Below, one piece after another: positions 43,913 to 52,154 of a stretch of 64,000 nucleotides of DNA. Each line of letters begins with the position of its first letter. The first letter of the stretch is position 1. Source of the stretch: G965276765 sp965276765 (GTDB taxonomy: Bacteria; Actinomycetota; Acidimicrobiia; Acidimicrobiales; Palsa-688); contig OZ255627.1 in NCBI GenBank assembly GCA_965276765.1, forward strand, positions 3,224,001 through 3,288,000, given 5' to 3'. Made by a program: the position numbers and the translations under genes. The notes below the pieces were generated by a model. That model was not told where the DNA came from. It worked only from the letters and a program-made list of their open reading frames with translations, and searched no databases.

Positions 43913-44200
43913 ATGGAACGCCTCGACGACGAAGCGATCTCGGCCGGTCTCGGCGGCCTCGACTGGGAGCGTGCCGGCGATTCGATCGAGACCGTCAGGA
44001 CGTTCAAGGACTTCGCCGGGTCCATCGCATTCGTCAATGCCGTCGCCGATGCGGCCGAGGCTCGCCAGCACCACCCCGACATCGCCATCTCGTGGAATCG
44101 GGTCACCCTCACGCTGAGCACCCACTCGGCCGGCGGGCTGACCCAGGCGGACCTCGAGCTGGCCGGCGTCATCGACGGCCTGGCCGGGTCCGGCACCTGA
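43913..44200 (+). CDS. phhB: 4a-hydroxytetrahydrobiopterin (pterin carbinolamine) dehydratase
   Basis: The product has 95 residues and the family pattern WERAGDSIETVRTFKDFAGSIAFVNAVADAAEARQHHPDI with the catalytic His pair, then WNRVTLTLSTHSAGGLTQADLELAG. It dehydrates 4a-hydroxytetrahydropterin, or acts as a DCoH-like accessory factor. No aromatic amino acid hydroxylase is in the window. Its stop overlaps the likely beginning of the methyltransferase gene. ATG 43913 is the only start giving full length. Confidence 0.9.
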   Translation: MERLDDEAISAGLGGLDWERAGDSIETVRTFKDFAGSIAFVNAVADAAEARQHHPDIAISWNRVTLTLSTHSAGGLTQADLELAGVIDGLAGSGT

Positions 44201-45417
44201 GCGATTCTCTTGACCCCGGCCGCCAACTGAGCCTCGCGCTCTCCGAGCGCGTCGCGGCCGGCGGCGATGTCATCGGTCACCTCCCCGATGGCCGGGTCGT
44301 GTTCGTCGAAGGCGCCCTGCCGAAAGAGACGGTGACCGCCGAGCTCGTCGCCGTGCGTCGCGACTACGCCCGAGCCCGGCTCGTCGACGTGACGGTTGGA
44401 TCCGGCGATCGGGTCGAAGCGCCGTGTCCCCATCGCCGTCGTGGTTGCGGCGGCTGCCCGTGGCAGGAGGCAGCCCCCGATGCCCAGGTGCGTCTCAAGG
44501 AGCAGATCGTCCTCGACGCCCTCCGGCGAATCGCGCATGACGAACCGGACGAGTGGTTCGACACCGTCAGGTTGCCCGTGACCGGCTACCGCACCACGGT
44601 CCACACCGCCGTCGATGCCGCAGGACGACCCGGCTACCGGCGGCGCCACGACCCGGCCCCGATCACCGTCGACTCCTGTCTCGTGGCCCATCCCCGCATC
44701 GACGAGCTCCTCAGCGACGTCCGGTTCCCCGGGCACCGAGCGGTCAGCTTCCGGATCGGCACCGCCGGCGGCGAGCGGCTCGCCGTGCTGCAACGGGCCG
44801 GCACCGAGGCGCCGACCGTCCCTCCCGATGTCCGGGTCGTCGGCCCGAGAGCCAACGCCTTCATCCACGAGACCGTCGCCGGGCGGACGTGGAGGGTGTC
44901 GGCGCGCGTCTTCTTTCAGGCCGGTCCCGCCGCCGCCGATGCCATCGTGGCAACCGTCGACGCCGCGCTCGGCGACGCCGTCGGCTCGGGTGGAACCCTC
45001 GTCGACGCCTACGCCGGCGTCGGCATCCTCGGCGGGGTCGCAGCCGATCGTCGCCGGGCCAGGCTCGTCGCCGTCGAGCAGCACCGCGGTGCCGCCGACG
45101 ACGCCCGGGTCAACCTGGCCGGCGTCGACGCCACGGTGGTCACGAGCGAGGTCGGCCGCTGGACACCTACCGCCGCCGATGCCGTCATCGCCGACCCGGC
45201 CCGCCCCGGCATCGGCCGTCCGGGTGTGGCGACATTGACTGCCACGGGCGCCCCCAGGCTCGTGTTGGTGAGCTGCGATCCCGCCTCGCTCGGCCGCGAC
45301 ACGGCGCTGCTCGCCGCCGCCGGCTACCGCCTGAAGACCGTGCAGCTCGTCGACGCCTTCGCCCATACCACCCATGTCGAGGTCGTCGCCCGCTTCGACC
45401 TCGAGGCCGGCGGCTGA
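44197..45417 (+). CDS. TrmA/RlmD-type RNA 5-methyluridine methyltransferase
   Basis: The product has about 406 residues. A TRAM domain (RVAAGGDVIGHLPDGRVVFVEGALPKETV) is followed by a Cys cluster CPHRRRGCGGCPW for a 4Fe-4S centre and the SAM fold with TLVDAYAGVGILGG. The catalytic Cys is in VLVSCDPASLGRD. The enzyme methylates uridine C5 in tRNA or rRNA. No ATG, GTG or TTG occurs in frame near the TRAM start; CTG 44197, overlapping the phhB stop as CTGA, is the best candidate. GTG at 44299 would cut off part of TRAM. Confidence 0.82.
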   Translation: MSDSLDPGRQLSLALSERVAAGGDVIGHLPDGRVVFVEGALPKETVTAELVAVRRDYARARLVDVTVGSGDRVEAPCPHRRRGCGGCPWQEAAPDAQVRLKEQIVLDALRRIAHDEPDEWFDTVRLPVTGYRTTVHTAVDAAGRPGYRRRHDPAPITVDSCLVAHPRIDELLSDVRFPGHRAVSFRIGTAGGERLAVLQRAGTEAPTVPPDVRVVGPRANAFIHETVAGRTWRVSARVFFQAGPAAADAIVATVDAALGDAVGSGGTLVDAYAGVGILGGVAADRRRARLVAVEQHRGAADDARVNLAGVDATVVTSEVGRWTPTAADAVIADPARPGIGRPGVATLTATGAPRLVLVSCDPASLGRDTALLAAAGYRLKTVQLVDAFAHTTHVEVVARFDLEAGG

Positions 45418-45425
45418 CCGACCCG

Positions 45426-45476
45426 TTTTTTGGGCGATGTTGACGTCGGAATCCACCGTCAACATCGCTGAGAAAA
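45426..45476. repeat. Long palindrome with GAGAAAA end, copy 2
   Basis: The core 45434-45468 (GCGATGTTGAC, 13-nt loop GTCGGAATCCACC, GTCAACATCGC) is a perfect 11-bp inverted repeat and matches 13429-13462 with one mismatch. The left end has decayed to TTTTTTGG while the right end keeps GAGAAAAG. It lies directly 3' of the RNA methyltransferase gene. Confidence 0.85.
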
Positions 45477-45587
45477 GTGGTGGCGGGGTTGAGGGCCCGC
45501 ACGCGCGCCTCGTCGCTTGCGCCGGCCGGCGGGTTCGCCCGGTGGCGGCCGGCGCCGTCGATGCGGCGACTTTCTCCCTCTTCCCCC

Positions 45588-45593
45588 TACCAT
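45588..45593 (+). promoter_or_regulatory. Leaderless -10 of mca
   Basis: TACCAT lies exactly 6 nt before GTG 45600 and no ribosome-binding site is present. This fits a leaderless transcript and supports GTG 45600 over ATG 45618 as the start. Confidence 0.55.
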
Positions 45594-45599
45594 GACACG

Positions 45600-46526
45600 G
45601 TGGATCGATTGACGCTCATGACCGTGCACGCCCATCCCGACGACGAGTCGTCGAAGGGTCCGGCCACCATCGCCCGCTACCACGCCGATGGCGTGCACAC
45701 GGTCCTCGTGACCTGCACGGGAGGCGAGCAGGGCGACATCCTGAACCCGGCCATGGACACCCCCGGGGTCAAGGAGCGGATGACCGAGATCCGCAGAGGC
45801 GAGCTCGAGGACGCGGCCAGGGTCATCGGCTACGACGAGGTGATCCTCCTCGGCTACCGGGACTCGGGTATGCCCGACACGCCCGCCAACGCCGACCCCC
45901 GCTGCTTCGCCCAGGCGCCCATCGACGAGGCCGTCGGCCGGCTCGTCACCCACATCCGTCGCACCCTCCCCCAAGTCGTCGTCACCTACCCACGAGATCA
46001 GCAGGGCTATCCCCACCCCGACCACCTGCGCACCAACGAGATCTCCGAACTGGCCTTCGATGCCGCCGGCGATCCCGACCGGTTTCCCGATGCCGGCGAC
46101 CCGTGGAAGCCGTCGAAGCTCTACTACGTCAACTGGTCGGTCCGGCAGATGCGCGCCACGCACGAGAAGTTCATCGAGCTCGGCCTTGAGTCTCCCTTCG
46201 ACGACGAGCGCATGGAGCGCTTCGCCGGTCTCATCAAGGCCGACGCCGAGCGCACCGATCGGCCCACGCTGATCGACGTCAACGGGTACACCGGTGTGCG
46301 CAGGGCCGCGCTGCTGGCGCATCGGACCCAGGTCGACCCGACATCCAGGCACTGGTTCGGCCTTCCCGACGAAGTGGCCGAGACGCTCTATCCCTACGAC
46401 GAGTACACGCTGGTGCGCGACCTCACCGCCGAAGCCGGCAGCGACCCGACCGACAGCGACCCGACCGCCGACGACCGGGCCGAGGACGACCTGTTCGCCG
46501 GGGTGCGGGCCGGCGCCAGCCGCTGA
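45600..46526 (+). CDS. mca: Mycothiol S-conjugate amidase
   Basis: The product has 308 residues of the LmbE/PIG-L fold. The zinc motif HAHPDDESSKGPAT, TGGEQGDILNPAMDTPG and YPRDQQGYPHPDHLRTNEIS match Mca more closely than MshB (SSKG and ILNPAMD). Mca cleaves mycothiol S-conjugates to release mercapturic acids, and is diagnostic of mycothiol-using Actinobacteria. The C-terminal acidic tail (GSDPTDSDPTADDRAEDD) is probably disordered. An SCP2-like gene follows after 10 nt. Confidence 0.92.
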   Translation: MDRLTLMTVHAHPDDESSKGPATIARYHADGVHTVLVTCTGGEQGDILNPAMDTPGVKERMTEIRRGELEDAARVIGYDEVILLGYRDSGMPDTPANADPRCFAQAPIDEAVGRLVTHIRRTLPQVVVTYPRDQQGYPHPDHLRTNEISELAFDAAGDPDRFPDAGDPWKPSKLYYVNWSVRQMRATHEKFIELGLESPFDDERMERFAGLIKADAERTDRPTLIDVNGYTGVRRAALLAHRTQVDPTSRHWFGLPDEVAETLYPYDEYTLVRDLTAEAGSDPTDSDPTADDRAEDDLFAGVRAGASR

Positions 46527-46536
46527 GGCGGGCATC

Positions 46537-46968
46537 GTGGCGGACGATGAGATCCCGGCGGCGGATGACGCGGTTGCGCATGACACGGCGGCGGTAATGG
46601 TCCGCCTGGCCGCCGAGCATGGGGCCGGGCTCGACGAGCGGCCCGGGGTCAGCGGCACCGTCGTCGTGACCGTGACCGGGACACCGGCCGGCGACCGATC
46701 GGTCGCCATCGACTGGCTCGACGGTCGGATCGTGCGGGCATCGTCGGGTACCCCGCCCGACCCCTCCCTCACCCTGACCATCGGGGCCGACGACGGCGCA
46801 TCCATGCTCGCGGGCAATCTCGAACCTAGCGTGGCCTACATGCGAGGTCGCCTCAAGACGTCGGGGGACAACGGGCTCGTCCTCGGCGTTCTCGAAGCCG
46901 TGGCGGCCGGCGACACCTTCCTCTCGTGGGCCTCGGCCGTCCGATCGGCCGCCCGACCAGCGTCGTAG
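46537..46968 (+). CDS. SCP2-like sterol/lipid-binding domain protein
   Basis: The product has 143 residues. The second half follows the SCP2 fold: TVVVTVTGTPAGDRSVAIDW, PSLTLTIGADDGASMLAGNLEPSVAYMRGRLKTSGDNG and a final helix. Such stand-alone domains bind lipids or CoA esters. GTG 46537 follows mca by 10 nt, so it is likely co-transcribed. The acidic N-terminal segment has no clear homology. Confidence 0.75.
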   Translation: MADDEIPAADDAVAHDTAAVMVRLAAEHGAGLDERPGVSGTVVVTVTGTPAGDRSVAIDWLDGRIVRASSGTPPDPSLTLTIGADDGASMLAGNLEPSVAYMRGRLKTSGDNGLVLGVLEAVAAGDTFLSWASAVRSAARPAS

Positions 46969-47036
46969 CGCAGTGAGTGCCTTAGCCGACGCTACGCGTG
47001 GTCGACTACTCTCCGGCCGAACATGAGGGAGCCCCT

Positions 47037-47684
47037 ATGACGGCTGGAGATAGGTCGGGCAACGATCATCCGGTAGGACCGATCGCTCCGTACGACGAAC
47101 ATATGAGCAGTTCTCTCTCCGACGCGAGCGATGCGACGCTGGTGGTCGCCATCGGTCGCTTCCGAGAGGATGCGCTGGCCGAGGCCTATCGACGGCACGC
47201 GGGGGCGGTGTTCGGGCTGGCCAGGAGGGTGCTCAGCGATCACTCGGCCGCCGAAGAGATCGTCCAGGAGGTGTTCCTTCGTCTTTGGAACGACCCGGAG
47301 CGCTTCGATCCCGAGCGGGGCTCCCTGCGCTCGTACCTTCTGGCCCAGACCCACGGCCGGTCCGTCGACGCCCTCCGGTCGGACACGTCGCGCTACCGGC
47401 GCGAGACCCGTGATGCCAGGGCGGCCGCAACGGCCGGTTACGACATCGAACACGAGGTGTGGGATCTCGCCGTCGCCGAACGAGTGAAGCAGGCCGTGTC
47501 GGTCCTGCCGGCGGACGAACGAAAGGCCATCGAGCTCGCCTACTTTGGTGGCCACACTTACCGGGAGGTCGCCGTGGCCCTTGGCGCCCCAGAGGGCACC
47601 GTCAAGAGCAGAATCAGAGTTGGGCTCAAGAGGATGCGGGCGACGCTCGCCGACGTTGGGACAGGTACCGCATGGGAGGGGTGA
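47037..47684 (+). CDS. ECF RNA polymerase sigma factor (SigK-like)
   Basis: The product has 215 residues. Region 2 is AEAYRRHAGAVFGLARRVLSDHSAAEEIVQEVFLRLW and region 4 LPADERKAIELAYFGGHTYREVAVALGAPEGTVKSRIRVGLKRM. GAGGGAG precedes ATG 47037. The stop overlaps the anti-sigma start (TGATG), as in sigK-rskA operons. It would direct RNA polymerase to GGAAC/CGTC-like promoters under envelope stress, held inactive by the partner protein. Confidence 0.92.
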   Translation: MTAGDRSGNDHPVGPIAPYDEHMSSSLSDASDATLVVAIGRFREDALAEAYRRHAGAVFGLARRVLSDHSAAEEIVQEVFLRLWNDPERFDPERGSLRSYLLAQTHGRSVDALRSDTSRYRRETRDARAAATAGYDIEHEVWDLAVAERVKQAVSVLPADERKAIELAYFGGHTYREVAVALGAPEGTVKSRIRVGLKRMRATLADVGTGTAWEG

Positions 47685-48517
47685 TGTCGCACGCCGAGCT
47701 GGAGGAGCTCCTTGGCGCCTACGCCCTCGACGCCGTCGATCGAGATGAGGTCCTCGCGCTCGAGGCCCACATCCCGACCTGCCCGAAGTGCTCCGCCGAG
47801 CTGGCGGCGCACCGGGAGGTGGCCGGCCTCTTCGCCTACAGCGGTCAGAAGGCCCCCGATGGGCTCTGGGACCGCATCACCGCCAGCATGCAGGAGACGC
47901 CGCCCGAGCTGCGTCTCGACCGGATTCGTCCTTCGATGGTCACGCCGGAGCAATTCGGCGCATCCGCCGCCGACCCCCTCGAGCTCGACGCCGCTCGCGC
48001 ACGGCGCGACCGGCGCCGCCACGACGGACGACCGCGACCGTGGGTCATGTCGATCGCCGCGGCGGCCGCCATCGTGGTCGCCGTCCTCGGCGTCGAGGTC
48101 GCCCACCTCTCCAACCGGGTGAACAACATCGGGACCCACACCAAGGTGGTCACCGCAAGCGGTCCGACCATGGCCAACGTGCGTCACGCCCTGGCCATGC
48201 CGGGCAGCCGCAAGATCACCCTCGATGCCCTCGACGGGGCCAAGACGACGGCCCACGCCGTGATCACGGCCTCGGGTGTCGGCTACGTCTACGGCGAAAA
48301 ACTCACGCCCCTTTCGAGCGACCGCACGTACCAGCTCTGGGGCAAGGTCGGCAACGTGGCCGTCTCCTACGGGCTGCTCGGGACCAACCCCGGCATCGTC
48401 CGCTTCACCGCAGGCGCCGGCGTGTTCGCCCTGGCCGTGACCGACGAGGCCGCCGGCGGGGTGGCTGTGAGCCACCAGAACTTCACTGTGGTCGGACGGG
48501 TTTCCCCGCCGCTCTAA
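47684..48517 (+). CDS. RskA-like transmembrane anti-sigma factor
   Basis: The product has 277 residues. The N-terminal zinc anti-sigma domain has LEAHIPTCPKCSAELAAH (H-x3-C-x2-C) near 28-40. One transmembrane helix (WVMSIAAAAAIVVAVLGVEVAHL) lies near 120, then an exterior RskA domain with ITLDALDGAKTTAHAVITASG and YQLWGKVGNVAVSYGLLG. It sequesters the sigma factor and releases it on regulated proteolysis. GGGAGGGG lies just before ATG 47684. Confidence 0.92.
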   Translation: MSHAELEELLGAYALDAVDRDEVLALEAHIPTCPKCSAELAAHREVAGLFAYSGQKAPDGLWDRITASMQETPPELRLDRIRPSMVTPEQFGASAADPLELDAARARRDRRRHDGRPRPWVMSIAAAAAIVVAVLGVEVAHLSNRVNNIGTHTKVVTASGPTMANVRHALAMPGSRKITLDALDGAKTTAHAVITASGVGYVYGEKLTPLSSDRTYQLWGKVGNVAVSYGLLGTNPGIVRFTAGAGVFALAVTDEAAGGVAVSHQNFTVVGRVSPPL

Positions 48518-48616
48518 GCCGTCCGCACCCTGCCGGCGGTGCCGGTCACCGGTGAGGCCGGGCTCGACGCTCGACGCTCGGTGGCGGGTCGGCGCCGAAG
48601 GGGTCGGCGGGCGGAA

Positions 48617-48661
48617 CCTGTCGCGATTTGTGTACACCCCTCGGTGCATGAACGCGACAGG
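48617..48661. repeat. Inverted repeat CCTGTCGCG/CGCGACAGG
   Basis: The 9-bp arms are perfect with a 27-nt interior that can form a second CACC-CCTC-GGTG stem. It lies between the anti-sigma gene and a membrane protein gene. It is too far from a T-run to be an intrinsic terminator. It may be another dispersed palindrome of this genome. Confidence 0.6.
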
Positions 48662-48736
48662 AATGCCGACGAGTCGGACATCCGTCGCCCTGAGCGCTGG
48701 TCAATCCGCTGAGCGTGCTCGCATCGTAGAGGTGGT

Positions 48737-49183
48737 GTGAGAACCGCATCCCATTGGGTCCTGAGGATCGTCGCCGCCGCTGCCATCGCCATCGGCGGGT
48801 ACGCCCACTACGACCTCTACAGCGGTACCGCCGGGTATCGGCACACCCCGGTGGGAAGCACGTTCCTCCTCGACTTCATCGCGTCGATCGTGATCGCCAT
48901 CCTCCTGCTCGTCGGACCCCGCCGCATTGCGGCGTTCTTCGGCGTGGGTGTGTCATTCCTCACCCTGCTCGCCTTCGTGCTCAGCCGGGGCCCCGGGACC
49001 CCGACGCTCAGCGGGACAACCTGGAAGGAGAGCGGGCTGACCCCGCAGAACATCCACCTCTTTGGGATCGAGATCGACCTCGTCGTCCTCGTCGTCGAGG
49101 CCATCGGCCTCATCCTCTCCGCCACCCTGTTCCTCAGCCGGTCCAAGCGCACCGCTGACAAGCGGGCCGTAGCAACGAGCTAG
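48737..49183 (+). CDS. Four-helix hypothetical membrane protein
   Basis: The product has 148 residues with about four hydrophobic helices: WVLRIVAAAAIAIGGYAHYDLY, FLLDFIASIVIAILLLVG, IAAFFGVGVSFLTLLAFVL and IDLVVLVVEAIGLILSATLFL. GYAHYDLYSG near residue 21 has His and Tyr in or near a helix. I do not recognise the family beyond small actinobacterial membrane proteins. The start may be GTG 48737 or 48734, both just after GAGGTG. Confidence 0.7.
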   Translation: MRTASHWVLRIVAAAAIAIGGYAHYDLYSGTAGYRHTPVGSTFLLDFIASIVIAILLLVGPRRIAAFFGVGVSFLTLLAFVLSRGPGTPTLSGTTWKESGLTPQNIHLFGIEIDLVVLVVEAIGLILSATLFLSRSKRTADKRAVATS

Positions 49184-49276
49184 GCCACCGGGCCGGCGAG
49201 GAAGGTCCGCTCGGCGATGGGCCGCTCCGCTTAGCCGCTCCCGGAGCGGTCGACAGGGCGCAGCGGACCCGGTTCC

Positions 49277-50587
49277 TCACGGCAGCTGGCGGCGGACCTC
49301 GAACCGGCTTCTGCGCTCGTGGCGGACGAGGGCCAGCCTGACCAGCTCGTCGACGAGGGCGGGATAGTCCACGCCGCTCGCCGCCCACAGCTGGGGATAC
49401 TGCGAGATCGGCGTGAAGCCGGGGATGGTGTTCACCTCGTTGATCAGCAGGCCCCGACCGGCCGCTTCGTAGAAGAAGTCGACTCTGGCCATGCCATCGA
49501 CCCGCAGTGCCCGCGCCGCAGAGAGCGCCAAGGTCCGAGCCTCGGCCGCCACGGCAGGAGGTAAATCGGCCGGGATGCGCGACGTCGAGGCCCCGGTCAG
49601 ATACTTGTCGTCGAAGTCGTAGAACTCGCGGCTCGCGACCACCTCACCCGGTACCGAGGCTCGCATGTCGGCGCCGATGCCGAGGACTCCGACCTCGATC
49701 TCGCGGGCGTCGACCCGTTCCTCGATCACCAGCCACTCGTCGTAGCGCCTGGCCAGGTCGATGGCGGCCGCCAGCTCGACGGCATCATGGGCGATGGTGA
49801 TCCCGATGGAGGAGCCGAGGTTGGCGGGCTTGACGAACACCGGCCACCCGAGCTCGGCCTCGACCCGCTTGGACGTCAGGTCGTCGAGCTCGTGCTCGCG
49901 CACGACGATCGACCTGACCTGGGGGAGGCCGGCGGCGGCGAACGCCGCCTTGGCCAGGCCCTTGTCCATACAGGTGGCCGAGCTGGCCACGCCGGGGCCG
50001 ACATAGGGGAGCCCGCTGACCTCGAGGAGACCCTGGATCGTCCCATCCTCGCCCTTCGGGCCGTGAAGGAGAGGGAAGACGACCACCGGCCCTTCCGAGT
50101 GGTCCGTGAGGCGGGCGATCGACGTCAGGGCCGGCCCGGGCGTGACCTCGCCGGCGCCCGGCGCACCGACCGGTGCGTCGATCCCGTTGGCCGGGACCTC
50201 GCCGGCGACCCGACCGGCGGTGAGCGGCTTCCCCGCGCCGGCGGCGGGGATCTCCCGGCCGGTCAGCGTGTCGGGCGATGGCAGCGACGCCTGCCCAGGG
50301 GCGAGGGCCTCGACGGCACCCCGGCCGTCCACCCACTGTCCGGCCGTCGTGATACCGACGAGCTGCACGTCATAGCGGTCTGGGTCGGCGGCCCTCAGCA
50401 CGTGGAAGGCCGAGATGCACGAGACTTCGTGCTCGGCCGACTGGCCGCCGTAGAGGACGACGAGTCGGACCTTCCCGGCCGAGCCCGGCGTGAGCAGAGC
50501 GCGGTCGCTCGACTCCCTTCCGTCTTCGGCCTCTCTGCGATGAGCTCCGTCCCTGTTGGCGGGGTGAGCGCGGCGCGAATCGGACAT
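49277..50587 (-). CDS. ddl: D-alanine--D-alanine ligase, with extended N-terminal region
   Basis: The product has 436 residues, longer than the usual 310-370. Ligase motifs are VVLYGGQSAEHEVSCISAFHVL, VFPLLHGPKGEDGTIQGLLEVSGLPYVGPGV, VFVKPANLGSSIGI and LLINEVNTIPGFTPISQYP. The surplus is a 45-residue polar N-terminus and a Pro/Gly/Ala-rich insertion of about 40 residues near 115-155 before PALTSIARL. It makes the D-Ala-D-Ala dipeptide that MurF, encoded divergently next door, adds to UDP-MurNAc-tripeptide. The ATG at 50587 may be upstream of the real start. Confidence 0.92.
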   Translation of the reverse strand: MSDSRRAHPANRDGAHRREAEDGRESSDRALLTPGSAGKVRLVVLYGGQSAEHEVSCISAFHVLRAADPDRYDVQLVGITTAGQWVDGRGAVEALAPGQASLPSPDTLTGREIPAAGAGKPLTAGRVAGEVPANGIDAPVGAPGAGEVTPGPALTSIARLTDHSEGPVVVFPLLHGPKGEDGTIQGLLEVSGLPYVGPGVASSATCMDKGLAKAAFAAAGLPQVRSIVVREHELDDLTSKRVEAELGWPVFVKPANLGSSIGITIAHDAVELAAAIDLARRYDEWLVIEERVDAREIEVGVLGIGADMRASVPGEVVASREFYDFDDKYLTGASTSRIPADLPPAVAAEARTLALSAARALRVDGMARVDFFYEAAGRGLLINEVNTIPGFTPISQYPQLWAASGVDYPALVDELVRLALVRHERRSRFEVRRQLP

Positions 50588-50623
50588 GACCGTCGACGCT
50601 AGCTCGGCCTGGCATGATCGACG

Positions 50624-51985
50624 GTGATGTTGTGGAGTGCCGCCGCCGTCGTTTCCGCCACCGGCGGAAGGCTCGTTGACCCCACCGAAGGGGGTCATCC
50701 GCCGTGGAGATCCGTCGCCATCGACTCCCGTGGCATCACCGCAGGGTCACTCTTCGTGCCGGTGCGGGCCGAGCGCGACGGACACGATTTCGTGGCCGAC
50801 GCCATCGCCAAGGGTGCCACCGGCTACCTGGTCGAGGCCGGCCACCCGCTCCTGGCCGAGCGACCTGCCGCCATCGGCGTCGAGGTGGCCGACACGGGCG
50901 AGGCGCTCCTCGACCTGGGGCGGGCCGCCCGGCGCCGTCTGCCGGGGCCGGCCATCGGGATCACAGGGTCGGTCGGCAAGACGTCCACCAAGGACTTCCT
51001 TGCGGCCGCCCTGGCCCGCCGCTGGAAGGTGACGGCCAGCGCCAGATCGCTCAACAACGAGCTCGGCGTACCGCTCACCCTGGTCAATGCCGACCCCTCC
51101 ACCGAGGTGACGGTCATCGAGATGGGAGCAAGGGGACCGGGCCACATCGCCCTGCTCTGCGACGTGGGCCGCCCGAGCGTCGGCGTCGTGACATCGGTCG
51201 CAGCGGTGCACACCGAAGCGTTCGGAACCGTCCAGGCGGTCGCCGAGGCCAAGGCCGAGCTCGTGGAGGCCCTGCCCGCCAACGGCACTGCGGTCCTCAA
51301 CGCAGACGATCCCCTCGTGGCCGCCATGGCCTATCGCACCGAAGCCGACGTGCTCCGGTACTCGGCCGCCGCCGACGTGCCTGCCGACATGTCGCCTCCC
51401 GCCGATGTGATCGCATCGGGCGTGCATATCGGCGACGACCTGCGAGCCACCTTCCTCCTCTCATCGCCGTGGGGCGAGGGTGAGGTGACGCTTGCGGCAC
51501 GCGGCGCCCACCAGGTCGGCAACGCCCTGGCCGCCGCCACCGTGGCGCTGCGCTGCGAGGTGGGTATCGACGACGTGCTCAGCGCTCTCGCCACGGCGGA
51601 GGTCTCACCCTGGCGCATGGAACTACACCGCACCGCCACCGGCGCCATCGTCGTCAACGATGCATACAACGCCAATCCGGCGTCGATGGCGGCGGCCCTG
51701 CGTTCGCTGGCCGCCATCCCGGCTCGCCGCCGCATCGCCGTTGTCGGCGAGATGGCCGAGCTCGGATCGGCTTCAGCGGCGGAGCATCGGGCCGTCGCCG
51801 ACCTGGCCGCATCCATCGGCGTCGAGCTCATCGCCTATGACACCGACGGCTACGACGTCGCCGCCGTTCACGGCCTCCAGGCGGCGGTGGCCGCCATCGG
51901 GCCGCTTGGGGAGGGCGACGCCGTGCTCGTCAAGGCCAGCAGGGTTGTCGGCCTCGAGCGCCTCGTCCCCCTCTTGACGGGTTGA
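50624..51985 (+). CDS. murF: UDP-N-acetylmuramoyl-tripeptide--D-alanyl-D-alanine ligase
   Basis: The product has 453 residues: VAIDSRGITAGSLFVPVRAERDGHDF (domain 1), the ATP loop IGITGSVGKTSTKDF near 108, NNELGVPLTL, and the C-terminal VVNDAYNANPASMAAAL. It completes the cytoplasmic peptidoglycan precursor. It is outside the usual mur cluster and is paired divergently with ddl, so the pair provides both steps of D-Ala-D-Ala incorporation. GTG 50624 and ATG 50627 are adjacent alternatives. Confidence 0.95.
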   Translation: MMLWSAAAVVSATGGRLVDPTEGGHPPWRSVAIDSRGITAGSLFVPVRAERDGHDFVADAIAKGATGYLVEAGHPLLAERPAAIGVEVADTGEALLDLGRAARRRLPGPAIGITGSVGKTSTKDFLAAALARRWKVTASARSLNNELGVPLTLVNADPSTEVTVIEMGARGPGHIALLCDVGRPSVGVVTSVAAVHTEAFGTVQAVAEAKAELVEALPANGTAVLNADDPLVAAMAYRTEADVLRYSAAADVPADMSPPADVIASGVHIGDDLRATFLLSSPWGEGEVTLAARGAHQVGNALAAATVALRCEVGIDDVLSALATAEVSPWRMELHRTATGAIVVNDAYNANPASMAAALRSLAAIPARRRIAVVGEMAELGSASAAEHRAVADLAASIGVELIAYDTDGYDVAAVHGLQAAVAAIGPLGEGDAVLVKASRVVGLERLVPLLTG

Positions 51986-52042
51986 ACCGGCGGGCCCGAC
52001 GCCGACCCGGGGCGCCGCAGCGCCAAGCGGTCGAAGACGCGC

Positions 52043-52075
52043 CGACACCCGGCCCATGGGCTAGGCCGGGTGTCG
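52043..52075. terminator. Bidirectional hairpin between murF and ferritin-like genes
   Basis: CGACACCCGGCC at 52043-52054 pairs perfectly with 52064-52075 over a 9-nt loop. It lies between two convergent transcription units. It has no U-run, as is usual for high-GC Actinobacteria. The 170-bp gap around it holds no ORF I can support. Confidence 0.55.
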
Positions 52076-52154
52076 ACGACAATGCGGTGCTGCAATTGGT
52101 CGCAGGGCGACCGGGCCGTCGGGTCGCCACGCTGCGACCCAACGGAGGGGATGA

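Noticed and set aside
43876..45465. Long minus-strand ORF (529 codons) opposite the RNA methyltransferase gene
   Set aside because: It is a shadow of the TrmA-like gene. Its first residues derive from the palindromic repeat, and no domain is seen.
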